DNA of 27,987 nt from Anthropogastromicrobium aceti (GCF_025567095.1 NZ_JAOQJH010000038.1); one strand, 5' to 3'; shown: positions 6,987-14,821, counted from the stretch's first letter. A program made the numbers and translations. Notes: generated from the sequence alone by a model not told the origin.

Positions 6987-7205
6987 TTAATTATTTCTCG
7001 TCCAATCATACACTTCTGAGGAAAGTGTGAATCCAATTCGAAAATAAAATTCTTGTTCAGACACAACGATAGCTCGTTTGGCACCAAGTGCTTTTGCACG
7101 AGCACATGCTTCGTAAATAACTGCCTTTGCTAAACCTTGTCTTCTATGTTCATGAACAGTTAGAACAGGTTCAACATATAATCGTTCACGGTTTTTATAT
7201 CTCAT
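6987..7205 (-). pseudogene. GNAT acetyltransferase C-terminal fragment
   Basis: 72 aa containing the acetyl-CoA binding motif A (VEPVLTVHEHRRQGLAKAVIYEA) and the later part of the fold (GAKRAIVVSEQEFYFRIGF). A GNAT domain normally needs about 140-150 residues, and the N-terminal half is absent; upstream there is only a small hairpin and AT-rich DNA. The weak site AGAAG before the ATG makes translation of the fragment doubtful. Likely a decayed gene at the border of the mobile region. Confidence 0.7.
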
Positions 7206-7216
7206 TTTAATCTTCT

Positions 7217-7238
7217 TTCTGCCGCTTTCGGCTGGCAG
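7217..7238. terminator. small GC-rich hairpin
   Basis: CTGCC and GGCAG arms with a pairable inner GC around a CGAAA-type loop. There is only a weak T stretch afterwards on the plus strand. Possibly an old terminator between the GNAT fragment and the yeiH-like gene. Confidence 0.3.
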
Positions 7239-7293
7239 ACTTATTTACAATTATGTCAAGCCTATTATTTATCCTAGCATTATCAAATTTTTA

Positions 7294-7322
7294 TTTACAT
7301 TATTATTACACAGTGATACAAT
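7294..7322 (+). promoter_or_regulatory. sigma-70 type promoter of the YeiH-like gene
   Basis: TTTACA (7294-7299), 17-base spacer, TACAAT (7317-7322), placed 38 bases before the start codon. Confidence 0.6.
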
Positions 7323-7359
7323 TTTATAGTTACAAAAAACCAAAGAAAGGAATTTATAA

Positions 7360-8397
7360 ATGAATTTTATTAAAAAAAATGGAATTGGTATTCTTCTTTG
7401 TCTTGCAATTGCTATTCCATCATGGTTCTTAGGAAAAATATTTCCAGTGGTGGGAGGCGCTGTTATTGCAATCATAGCAGGAATGATTATCACAATGTTT
7501 TGGAATGATAAGAAAAATGCAGAGGCAGGAATTAAGTGGACATCAAAAATAATCCTTCAGACTGCAGTTGTTTTACTTGGATTTGGAATGAATCTCGGAG
7601 TAATCTTTCAGACAGGAAAGCAATCGCTGCCGATCATTATTTGTACTATCACAACATCTCTTGTTATTGCGTGGATATTGAAGAAAGCTTTAAAAGTACC
7701 TGCAAATACATCAATACTTGTAGGTGTTGGCTCTTCAATCTGCGGCGGCTCTGCTATCGCAGCAACTGCACCTATTATTGATGCAGATGATGATGAAATC
7801 GCCCAGGCAATCGCAGTAATTTTCTTTTTCAACGTACTTGCAGCCATCTTCTTCCCTATACTTGGCAAAGCAATAGGATTTGATACTGTTCATGGTGATG
7901 CATTTGGTATTTTTGCAGGAACAGCAATCAATGACACATCATCTGTAACAGCTGCCGCATCAACATGGGACAGTATGTGGAATCTTGGAAGCGAAACATT
8001 AAATAAAGCAGTAACCGTAAAACTTACAAGAACACTTGCCATAATACCTATTACACTTGGATTATCATTTATACGAGCTCAAAAAAAAGCAAAAGAAGGA
8101 ATGAAAGGTTCAAGCTTTAGTTTAAAAAGAACATTTCCAATGTTCATACTTTATTTTGTGATTGCAGCAATAATTACAACAATCTGTGTACATAATGGAA
8201 TTGATGCGCAAGTATTTCATCCAATTAAGGAATTGTCAAAGTTTATGATTATTATGGCTATGGCTGCCATCGGATTAAACAGCAATGTAATCCAGCTCAT
8301 CAAAACAGGTGGAAAGCCTATTATTATTGGTGCGTCATGCTGGTGTGGAATCACAGCTGTAAGTCTTATTGTTCAGCATATCATGAACATCTGGTAA
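7360..8397 (+). CDS. yeiH: YeiH family putative sulfate exporter (UPF0324)
   Basis: 345-aa integral membrane protein of about ten helices. Family signatures are visible: ILQTAVVLLGFGMNLGVIF, the VGVGSSICGGSAIAATAPII segment (residues about 122-140), an acidic stretch DADDDEIAQAIAV, and FGIFAGTAINDTSSVTAAA. The family is annotated as a putative sulfate exporter, and transport has been little tested. Length is normal. Start is supported by AAGGAA eight bases upstream. It has its own promoter and a strong terminator, so it is monocistronic; the LysR-type regulator often adjacent in other genomes is not here. Confidence 0.88.
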   Translation: MNFIKKNGIGILLCLAIAIPSWFLGKIFPVVGGAVIAIIAGMIITMFWNDKKNAEAGIKWTSKIILQTAVVLLGFGMNLGVIFQTGKQSLPIIICTITTSLVIAWILKKALKVPANTSILVGVGSSICGGSAIAATAPIIDADDDEIAQAIAVIFFFNVLAAIFFPILGKAIGFDTVHGDAFGIFAGTAINDTSSVTAAASTWDSMWNLGSETLNKAVTVKLTRTLAIIPITLGLSFIRAQKKAKEGMKGSSFSLKRTFPMFILYFVIAAIITTICVHNGIDAQVFHPIKELSKFMIIMAMAAIGLNSNVIQLIKTGGKPIIIGASCWCGITAVSLIVQHIMNIW

Positions 8398-8403
8398 AAA
8401 TAC

Positions 8404-8449
8404 AAGAAGAGCAGCACGTATCATCATCGATACATCTGCTCTTCTTTTT
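8404..8449. terminator. bidirectional terminator between yeiH-like and GH30 genes
   Basis: AAGAAGAGCAG (8404-8414) pairs with CTGCTCTTCTT (8436-8446), and an inner GTATC/GATAC pair extends the structure. T runs follow on both strands. The two flanking genes converge on it. Confidence 0.85.
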
Positions 8450-8500
8450 CAGCATTTGCTGCTATTTTTGCCTGAATTATTGCTTTCTTGTCCAGTGTTA

Positions 8501-9949
8501 TTATCTTATAACAAACGTTGTTATAGAATTTTCCTTAAGTTCTATTTCAAAAATATTTTCAGTAAGTACACTAGATTCAAGCCGATTCCAGTGTTCTCCA
8601 TTATCAACCGAACCACTTGTGCGAATTGGACAAATTTTTGCCCCTTTCAGTGCAAACTCATCTAAATCAACCTTGCAAGATTGTTTCTCATTTGTATCAT
8701 TGACCATCACAAGAACCAGCTTTCTCTCCTCTTGATTCCATGACGCTATGACATGTTCTCCTGCCTGAATAATAGTATCATTCGGTCTAATATAACGCGA
8801 AAACTGTCCCATCGCATAATACTTCATACTCAAAATAATCTTTTTCGAATCGTGATCTGCCGTTGCTAGTCCCCAATAACCGCCTGTATAATCTGGTTTT
8901 CCGCTGTCTTTATTTCCCATATAGCCATAACTGCTAATGTGACTGTCAATTACCTGCCATAAAACCCAAGCTGCTGGGAGAAGTCCATTTATATCAGAAA
9001 TAATCTTGTTTGCCAGCCATAGTGCTGCCCCCATCTCCCCTGCATTGAATCCTGATGTATCGCCGCCATCAACTTCTGACATCCACAAGTTTTTATAATA
9101 GCTTTGCGCCAGTTTTCTAAGGCCTTCATTATCACCTTCTAAGTAACTATGTGTGTCAATACGGGCTATTGTCTCTCTTGCTACCTCACTAAGACTGTTA
9201 ATACTATTTATCTGACAATCAATCCCTGTCTCGTCCGTTCCAGATATTAAAATATCATTTAATCCTCTTTCATCCAACGCTTCTCTTAATGCTATAATCA
9301 TAACAGACTGTGATTCACCAGGATCAAAATGGCATCCTTCCTGCTTATCGCTTAACGCATGCCAATATTCAGTATCAGGCTCATTCATCGCCGTCATACT
9401 CTGAAAATGGATGCCCCATTCTTTTGAAAAATGTTGTGCAACATCAGCAAGATATGAAGCAAAGGCACCATACGCATCCTCACGAAGATTATTTTCCCCC
9501 GCATTTACTGAACCACTTGAACATCCCGAATTAGTCATGAAATATGGAGGTGAATTTGAAAATCCTTCAACAATCAAATCCTTTCCATAACATTCTGCTA
9601 CTTTCATTAATACATTTCTCTGATTCTGATCGGCATTCCAGTCGTATGACCAATGATATCCATTAGCATCATGGGAAGGATTTATTGCATACCCAGGCAC
9701 CATCGAATCTGTTCTTGTAATATGATGATGAGTTGGATCATCTCCACCGCCAATGTTATAACGAATAATATTCAGCCCAAGACCTTCTTTAGGGTCAAAA
9801 AACAACTTTGCAGCCTGCTCTGACAGCTCATCCAAATAGCCAATTCGATTTGGCCACCAACAAAAGCTAGTTCCCCATCCCTCAAATTTCCCACCATTAA
9901 ACGGTGAACATCTTCTCAAAGACAAATGACAATCAATAAATGATACCAT
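8501..9949 (-). CDS. glycoside hydrolase family 30 enzyme, cytoplasmic
   Basis: 482 aa, normal for a GH30 enzyme with its (beta/alpha)8 barrel and beta side domain. It opens with FEGWGTSFCWWPNRIG near residue 22, then NIIRYNIGGGD. The proposed acid/base is Glu190 in TAMNEPD and the nucleophile Glu292 in WMSEVDGG. The FEGWGTS(F/L)CWW start resembles the Glyco_hydr_30_2 branch, which includes endo-beta-1,6-galactanases; the exact substrate is an inference. No signal peptide is present, so it should act on short oligosaccharides taken up by the ABC system encoded upstream. GGGAGG precedes the ATG. It has its own promoter after the terminator of the LacI gene, so it may be regulated separately from the transporter. 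Confidence 0.85.
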   Translation of the reverse strand: MVSFIDCHLSLRRCSPFNGGKFEGWGTSFCWWPNRIGYLDELSEQAAKLFFDPKEGLGLNIIRYNIGGGDDPTHHHITRTDSMVPGYAINPSHDANGYHWSYDWNADQNQRNVLMKVAECYGKDLIVEGFSNSPPYFMTNSGCSSGSVNAGENNLREDAYGAFASYLADVAQHFSKEWGIHFQSMTAMNEPDTEYWHALSDKQEGCHFDPGESQSVMIIALREALDERGLNDILISGTDETGIDCQINSINSLSEVARETIARIDTHSYLEGDNEGLRKLAQSYYKNLWMSEVDGGDTSGFNAGEMGAALWLANKIISDINGLLPAAWVLWQVIDSHISSYGYMGNKDSGKPDYTGGYWGLATADHDSKKIILSMKYYAMGQFSRYIRPNDTIIQAGEHVIASWNQEERKLVLVMVNDTNEKQSCKVDLDEFALKGAKICPIRTSGSVDNGEHWNRLESSVLTENIFEIELKENSITTFVIR

Positions 9950-10005
9950 TTATTTTCCTCCCTTTCTAACTCAAAATTGAATTAAAAACTACCTAATCTT
10001 TTTAT

Positions 10006-10035
10006 AGCATATCACAATTTATGCGAAAATATCAA
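10006..10035 (-). promoter_or_regulatory. promoter of the GH30 gene
   Basis: On the minus strand TTGATA (10035-10030), 18-base spacer, TATGCT (10011-10006). It lies about 56 bases upstream of the start codon and downstream of the LacI-gene terminator. Confidence 0.45.
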
Positions 10036-10048
10036 TACATTTTTGCAT
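10021..10048. promoter_or_regulatory. imperfect palindrome over the GH30 promoter
   Basis: ATGCGAAAAT (10021-10030) and ATTTTTGCAT (10039-10048) form an inverted repeat with one mismatch and an 8-base centre. It overlaps the -35 of the GH30 promoter, the right place for a repressor or activator site. It does not contain the AACGTT core of the operators at 14475-14512. Confidence 0.4.
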
Positions 10049-10052
10049 ATTA

Positions 10053-10092
10053 TAAGTGCCACAGAGACATTTATTTATCCCTGTGGCACTTA
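10053..10092. terminator. terminator after the LacI-type regulator
   Basis: Perfect 12-bp stem TAAGTGCCACAG (10053-10064) with CTGTGGCACTTA (10081-10092), loop of 16 bases. It lies seven bases after the regulator's stop. There is no long T run, so termination may be partial. Confidence 0.6.
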
Positions 10093-10099
10093 ATGTTTG

Positions 10100-11131
10100 T
10101 TAATTTAATTTTTTCACTGATTCTCCTGGTACTAATTCACCTTCAAAAATCAACTGCTGAACATTCGTCTTTTTCTTTATGCTGTCAAAAAGAAGTTTGA
10201 TAGTTTCTCTTGCCATTGTTTCTGCTGGCTGCCGTATTGTCGTAATGGAAGGATTATAATAAGCTGCCATTTCTGTTCCGTCAAAACCTGCCACAGAAAT
10301 ATCCATCGGTACTCTTTTCCCCGCATCAATCAGAGCCCTAACTGCACCAATTGCCAAGCTGTCAGAAATAGCAAAAATTGCCGTACAATCTACTCCTTCT
10401 TCCAAAAGTGCTTTAGTCATGCGGTACCCACTCTCCATTGAATAGCTATCCAATTCTGGATCCATATGACGTATCCGTCTTTCGTCCACTGGAATATTAT
10501 GAGCTTCCAGTGCTTTTTTATAGCCTGTCAGACGAAGTGCACCTATACTCACATCTTCTTTATATGAACAGAGAAGTGCAATCTTTTCATGTCCCTGGCT
10601 TATAAGGTGCTCCGTCATGCGGCAGCTCTCCTTTACATCATCTACTGACACAAATGAATAGTCATTTTTGTATTCTTTCCCCAAAAGGCTTACGGTACTT
10701 AAAACAAAAGGCACCGGGATCTTTTTCAGCTGCTCTTTTGAATGGGAGGCAATACCTCCCAAAAATATAATTCCTCTCAGTCTCTTCTCTTTTTCCAGTT
10801 CCAGAGCCACTTCTGTTTCATCCTGCCACGCATCTACATGCTGAAGAACCAGCGAATATTTCTTTTTCTGGATCTCTTCTTCAAAAACCTTGATCATGCT
10901 ATTAAAAAATTGATTGCTGATTCCTTTAATCAAAATGGCGATGGCTCTGGCATCGGAACGCTTCAAGTTGCGTGCACTGTTATTTGGCACATAATTATTT
11001 TCCTTGATAACCTGCATTATCATCTCTTTCGTCTCTGGGTTAATATCCGGATGATTATTAATCGCCCTAGATACTGTACTGACTCCCACTCCGCAAACAC
11101 GTGCCACGTCCTTGATCGTAATACATTCCAT
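10100..11131 (-). CDS. LacI family transcriptional regulator
   Basis: 343 aa, full length. N-terminal helix-turn-helix ITIKDVARVCGVGVSTVSRAINNHPDINPET (residues 4-34) and hinge helix NNSARNLKRSDAR (about 51-63), followed by a periplasmic-binding-protein-like sugar sensor domain (IAILIKGISNQFF, then ISDSLAIGAVRAL and GFDGTEMAAYYNPSITTIRQP). AGGAGGTG lies before the ATG. It sits between the ABC transporter genes and the GH30 gene and has its own promoter. The hinge-helix type binds palindromes centred on CG, and three such AACGTT sites stand at the solute-binding-protein promoter, so repression of the transporter in the absence of sugar is the likely role. Confidence 0.9.
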   Translation of the reverse strand: MECITIKDVARVCGVGVSTVSRAINNHPDINPETKEMIMQVIKENNYVPNNSARNLKRSDARAIAILIKGISNQFFNSMIKVFEEEIQKKKYSLVLQHVDAWQDETEVALELEKEKRLRGIIFLGGIASHSKEQLKKIPVPFVLSTVSLLGKEYKNDYSFVSVDDVKESCRMTEHLISQGHEKIALLCSYKEDVSIGALRLTGYKKALEAHNIPVDERRIRHMDPELDSYSMESGYRMTKALLEEGVDCTAIFAISDSLAIGAVRALIDAGKRVPMDISVAGFDGTEMAAYYNPSITTIRQPAETMARETIKLLFDSIKKKTNVQQLIFEGELVPGESVKKLN

Positions 11132-11184
11132 GCCTTCACCTCCTTATTCGTTTCTTTATTTTCTAAATTACATTCCGAAGGTCA

Positions 11185-11213
11185 AGTATAATCGAACTGT
11201 CCGATTTTTGCAA
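11185..11213 (-). promoter_or_regulatory. promoter of the LacI-type gene
   Basis: Minus strand TTGCAA (11213-11208), 17-base spacer, TATACT (11190-11185). It lies in the 100-base gap after the permease gene, so the regulator can be expressed apart from the transporter. Confidence 0.5.
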
Positions 11214-11231
11214 GAAATTTTTTGTCTGTAA

Positions 11232-12065
11232 TCAGCCTTTTACTGCACCAGCAACAACACCTTCGATGATGTATCTCTGACAGAAAAGGTAGAAAATAAT
11301 GATTGGGATGATGGCAAGAACAAGAACACCCATCATGGCACCCATATCGACAGAACCATAACCACCTTTAAGATACTGGACAGCAATCGGAATAGTGACG
11401 TATTTTTTCAAATCCAATACAAGGTACGGAAGCAGGTAGTCGTTCCAAATCCACATAGTCTGAAGAATTGCAACTGTCACACATGTTGGCTTCAAAACTG
11501 GAAGCACTACACCAAAGAAAGTCTGCAGCGGATTGCAGCCATCGATCATTGCAGCTTCTTCAATCTCTATTGGAATAGACTTGACAAAACCAGTAAACAT
11601 AAATACTGAAAGGCCGGCTCCAAATCCAAGATAAATGATCCACAGTCCCCATGGTGTGTTTAACCCCAATGAGTTTGCTAACTTTGACAGAGTGAACATT
11701 TCCATCTGGAAAGGTACAATCATAGCAAAAAGACAAAGATAATAGATTGCCTTAGTCAATGCATTTTTTACACGGACAATATACCAAGCGCACATGGAGG
11801 TACACAGAATGATCAAAAATACAGAACCAACGGTTATAACCGTACTCCATTTAGCACCCTCAAAGAAATTCGCCTGTTTGATGCCGCGAAAATAATTTTC
11901 CAGTCCTACATACATTTTTCCGGTAGGAATGTCAAAAGGCTTTCGGCTGATGTATGCCTTCTTCTTAAAGGAGTTAATAAAAACAAGCAGGATCGGAAAG
12001 ATATATCCGATAGAAATAATACTGAAAATGGCAGTGAAAACTCCACCGTGTTTTACTTTTTTCAT
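11232..12065 (-). CDS. carbohydrate ABC transporter permease (MalG-like)
   Basis: 277 aa with six predicted helices. The EAA loop that docks the ATPase reads IEIEEAAMIDGCNPLQTFFGVVLPVLKP near residues 185-213, and WIWNDYLLPYLVL follows, both typical of the MalG/CUT1 group. It ends YIIEGVVAGAVKG, the usual C-terminus of this family. The start codon overlaps the stop of the MalF-like gene by one base (TAATG), with GGAGG upstream. It pairs with the preceding permease; an ATPase gene is absent from the locus. Confidence 0.92.
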   Translation of the reverse strand: MKKVKHGGVFTAIFSIISIGYIFPILLVFINSFKKKAYISRKPFDIPTGKMYVGLENYFRGIKQANFFEGAKWSTVITVGSVFLIILCTSMCAWYIVRVKNALTKAIYYLCLFAMIVPFQMEMFTLSKLANSLGLNTPWGLWIIYLGFGAGLSVFMFTGFVKSIPIEIEEAAMIDGCNPLQTFFGVVLPVLKPTCVTVAILQTMWIWNDYLLPYLVLDLKKYVTIPIAVQYLKGGYGSVDMGAMMGVLVLAIIPIIIFYLFCQRYIIEGVVAGAVKG

Positions 12066-12907
12066 TACTGCTGAACCTCCTTTCTTCTAGTCAAATAGTT
12101 CTGAGTCAGTGCAATCACTGTAACAAGAATGAAGAAGATTACTGCTTTTGCCTGACCGACACCTTCATAACCAGTTCTTCCATAGAAGGTATTGAAAATA
12201 TTCAACGCAAGCATCTCAGACATCTTGGACGGTTCTCCATTTGTAAGAGCCAGGTTCTGGTCGAAAAGCTTAAATGAGTTTGTAAGTGTTAAAAATGTGC
12301 AGACGGTGATAGAAGGCATAACCATCGGAATAGTGACTTTTTTAAGAATCTGCCACTTTGTTGCGCCGTCAATCTCAGCTGCTTCAATCAGCTCACCAGG
12401 AATATTCTGAATACCTGCAATGTAGATAATCATCATATAACCAATCTGCTGCCAGCACATTAAGATGATCAAACCCCAAAAGCCATATGTCGATGAATAT
12501 GTCAGGGTACGGCTAAATTTCATCAGGATACCGTTTAACAGCAGCTGCCAAATATAACCAAGTACAATACCGCCGATCAAATTTGGCATAAAAAATACAG
12601 TACGGAAAATATTTGTTCCTTTGAAACCTTTTGTCAGTAAAAGTGCCACTGCAAATGCTAGCACGTTAATCAAAATTACGCTGACTACCGTAAATGCCGC
12701 CGTATACCAGAACGCGTGGACAAATGTTTCATCTGCAAAAACCTTGGCATAATTAGCAAATCCGATGAATTTTGCATCATTGACTGTCGTAAATTTACAG
12801 AAGGACAGGTAAACACCTTCTACAAAAGGAATTATAAATCCCAATGTAAATGCGATCATCGTAGGAAGCACGAAGATCGGAAAATATCTCTTGATTGCTT
12901 TTTCCAT
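12065..12907 (-). CDS. carbohydrate ABC transporter permease (MalF-like)
   Basis: 280 aa with about six helices. The first helix is in IFVLPTMIAFTLGFIIPFVEGVYLSF; the EAA loop reads ELIEAAEIDGATKWQILKKVTIPMVMPS near residues 185-213. This is a short MalF-type subunit without the large periplasmic loop of the E. coli protein, as is usual in Firmicutes. AAAGGTGATATT precedes the ATG. It lies 108 bases downstream of the solute-binding-protein gene, and two stem-loops fill that gap. Confidence 0.92.
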   Translation of the reverse strand: MEKAIKRYFPIFVLPTMIAFTLGFIIPFVEGVYLSFCKFTTVNDAKFIGFANYAKVFADETFVHAFWYTAAFTVVSVILINVLAFAVALLLTKGFKGTNIFRTVFFMPNLIGGIVLGYIWQLLLNGILMKFSRTLTYSSTYGFWGLIILMCWQQIGYMMIIYIAGIQNIPGELIEAAEIDGATKWQILKKVTIPMVMPSITVCTFLTLTNSFKLFDQNLALTNGEPSKMSEMLALNIFNTFYGRTGYEGVGQAKAVIFFILVTVIALTQNYLTRRKEVQQ

Positions 12908-12936
12908 AATATCACCTTTCTAAGTTAAGGTTTTGT

Positions 12937-12968
12937 CAGATAGGAAACCCGGGGAAGCTTCCTATCTG
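12937..12968. promoter_or_regulatory. intercistronic stem-loop 2 (before the permease gene)
   Basis: CAGATAGGAA (12937-12946) pairs perfectly with TTCCTATCTG (12959-12968), 12-base loop. There is no T run. It may protect the upstream mRNA or modulate read-through to the permeases. Confidence 0.5.
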
Positions 12969-12970
12969 GC

Positions 12971-13006
12971 AAAAGAAAGGCAGGCGATCCCTCGCCCGCC
13001 CCTTTC
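12971..13006 (-). terminator. intercistronic attenuator after the solute-binding-protein gene
   Basis: On the minus strand a GC-rich 9-bp stem (13000-12992 with 12987-12979, one G-T wobble) is bordered by GAAA/TTTC and followed by TTTCTTTT (12978-12971). It begins about ten bases after the stop codon at 13016. Partial termination here would give more binding protein than permease. Confidence 0.7.
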
Positions 13007-13015
13007 GTCACTGCT

Positions 13016-14416
13016 TTATTCTGCCTCGGTTGCTGCCTCAGTATCTGCTTCAGTATCTGCTTCAGTATCTGCCTCAGTAGCATCCTCTGCTTCTTCGCTG
13101 TTCATCTCAGCATATTCAGTTGCCCAACCATCAACAAATGCGGTCTTCACTGCATCCCAGTCGCCAGTTCCCTGTGCATACTCAAGAAGTGCGCTGCCTA
13201 CACCGTTTTTCCAGTTCTCAGACGGCATTGTGGTGAAGCACCATGCAACGGACTCTTTACCTGCTTCAATATACTCATTTGCTGCAGCTACAAGCGGATT
13301 CTGTGCCTGATATTCATCTGTGAAGGTATCAAACGGAGTTACAAATCCCATGTCCTGAGACAGAGAAGCTCTTCCAGCATCGCTAGTGATTACCCAGTTC
13401 AAGAAGTCGAGTGTTGCCTGAATATCTTCCTCAGATGCCTTGCTGTTTACGCACCAATAGTTCTCACTTCCGGTACACAGACCCTGATTTTCCTCACCCT
13501 CTACACCAATGTAGATTGGAAGCATACCCAAATCTTCGTCTGCTACTTCGTTGTCTTTGATATCATTGTAAGCCCAAGTACCATTCTGATAGAATACTGC
13601 CTCGCCAAGTGCAAACTCAGAAGCTGCATCCTCACCAGTCTTGCTGGAAAGTACAGTCGGCTCACATGTAGAATCTGTGATATACAGATCAAAAATCTGC
13701 TTGTAGTTATCAAGATATGTTCCCTTGATCGCATCAGTTGAATCGATACCGTCTGCTTTGTACTCATAGTAGATCGGCAGGTTTGCCAGATGTGTCTTAA
13801 ATCTCCAGTCAGAAGAAGAATCAAATCCTGTGGAAGCGAAAGCACCTTCAATTCCCAGATCATCTTTCTTTGCCTGAATATCATCTGCTACTGCTTTCAG
13901 AGTTTCAAAATTGTTAATCTCATCAACGGAAGAAACAACAGCTCCATCAGTTGCAATATAATCATTCAAAAGTTTCTTATTATAAATCAGACCGTAAGTC
14001 TCGATTACATAAGCGATACCTGGTACAGATCCGTCATCATTCTTCAGTGCGAAATCATCGCTCTTTAAATGCTTGTAAACTTCGCTGTCCTTCAGATCAT
14101 AGCAGTAATCCTTCCATGTAGCCAGACCAACTGGTCCATTTACCTGGAACAATGTCGGAGCCTCTGACTTAGCCATCTCAGATTTCAGAGTAGACTCATA
14201 AGTTCCGGAAGCTGCTGTAACAACATCTACCTGTACGCCAGTCTCTTCGGTGTACTTTTCTGCCAGGTCCTTCCACTGATCTGCCTGCTCAGGCTTGAAG
14301 TTCAGATAATAAACTGTTCCTGTTGCCTCGTCTGCTGATACAAGTGTAGCTGGGAGCATACCCATTGCCATGGTTGCTGAAAGTCCAAGTGCTGCAATTT
14401 TCTTTACATTCTTCAT
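13016..14416 (-). CDS. ABC transporter extracellular solute-binding protein, no lipobox, acidic repeat tail
   Basis: 466 aa, the sugar-capture subunit feeding the two permeases downstream. The signal peptide is MKNVKKIAALGLSATMAMG with a likely AxA-type cut before DEATGTVYY. The body is a CUT1-type binding protein (EKYTEETGVQVDVVTAASG; EAPTLFQVNGPVGL; FALGEAVFYQNGTWA). Unusually, there is no Cys near the signal peptide, so no lipid anchor is expected, and no LPxTG motif is seen. The last 25 residues are an acidic tail of ADTE-type repeats encoded by tandem 12-base units (13042-13080). Start is supported by GAGGG upstream. Expression is from the promoter at 14525-14553 with three operator copies. 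Confidence 0.9.
   Translation of the reverse strand: MKNVKKIAALGLSATMAMGMLPATLVSADEATGTVYYLNFKPEQADQWKDLAEKYTEETGVQVDVVTAASGTYESTLKSEMAKSEAPTLFQVNGPVGLATWKDYCYDLKDSEVYKHLKSDDFALKNDDGSVPGIAYVIETYGLIYNKKLLNDYIATDGAVVSSVDEINNFETLKAVADDIQAKKDDLGIEGAFASTGFDSSSDWRFKTHLANLPIYYEYKADGIDSTDAIKGTYLDNYKQIFDLYITDSTCEPTVLSSKTGEDAASEFALGEAVFYQNGTWAYNDIKDNEVADEDLGMLPIYIGVEGEENQGLCTGSENYWCVNSKASEEDIQATLDFLNWVITSDAGRASLSQDMGFVTPFDTFTDEYQAQNPLVAAANEYIEAGKESVAWCFTTMPSENWKNGVGSALLEYAQGTGDWDAVKTAFVDGWATEYAEMNSEEAEDATEADTEADTEADTEAATEAE
13036..13084. repeat. 12-base tandem repeats encoding the acidic C-terminal tail
   Basis: About four units related to TCAGTATCTGCT on the plus strand, two of them identical, each coding four residues (E/T-A-D-T type) of the solute-binding protein. 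Near-identity at the DNA level suggests recent slippage and probable length variation between strains. Confidence 0.75.
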
Positions 14417-14474
14417 TTTGAAATCCCTCTTTCTTTCATAAAATAAATGAATAATTGTTCCGACTGGAATGTTC

Positions 14475-14512
14475 TGGAAACGTTGTCAGTAACGTTTCCG
14501 GTAACGTTTCCG
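14475..14512. promoter_or_regulatory. three LacI-type operator sites (AACGTT core)
   Basis: GGAAACGTT at 14476-14484, and two tandem identical copies of GTAACGTTTCCG at 14489-14500 and 14501-14512. The first copy is inverted relative to the other two. They lie just downstream of the -10, over the presumed start of the transcript, a position suited to blocking transcription. The LacI-type protein encoded at 10100-11131 is the obvious candidate, although CcpA cre sites have related sequences. Confidence 0.7.
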
Positions 14513-14524
14513 GTTGATGGCTTT

Positions 14525-14553
14525 ATACTATCACCAATTAGATAGTTTGACAA
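14525..14553 (-). promoter_or_regulatory. promoter of the sugar transport operon
   Basis: Minus strand TTGTCA (14553-14548), 17-base spacer, TAGTAT (14530-14525), followed at once by the operator array. It leaves a leader of about 100 bases before the solute-binding-protein start. Confidence 0.7.
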
Positions 14554-14694
14554 GTGTTTTTTTACAAAAATTTGTTTTTTGTTTATTTTATTCAGTTCAG
14601 TCGTGCATTTTTTGTGCAGTTTTTACATGTATCAGATTCTTTTATTCTTGATATTCAAAATATATTACGTGATTATAGACATGGCGACAAAATT

Positions 14695-14753
14695 GTTACT
14701 ATTCCCAATATTTGCACCGAAGGGCTTTCGTAACATGACGCGTGAACAGTAAC
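14695..14753. repeat. spaced inverted repeat in the intergenic region
   Basis: GTTACTATTC (14695-14704) and GAACAGTAAC (14744-14753) are inverted with one mismatch, 39 bases apart. The 10-mer CGTGAACAGT at 14741-14750 recurs at 26673-26682. The rest of the 14554-14790 interval shows no gene. Confidence 0.35.
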
Positions 14754-14792
14754 GAGTTTTCACGAGGCGGACCAATAAAAGCAACAATCATC

Positions 14793-14821
14793 TTGCAGAT
14801 GAAAATAGTATATGGTATCAT
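14793..14821 (+). promoter_or_regulatory. promoter of the AEC carrier gene
   Basis: TTGCAG (14793-14798), 17-base spacer, TATCAT (14816-14821), 70 bases before the start codon. Confidence 0.5.

Noticed and set aside
13016..13310. Plus-strand 125-aa frame rich in SVSAS repeats
   Set aside because: It is the complement of the acidic repeat tail of the solute-binding protein, which has the better start, signal peptide and family match.
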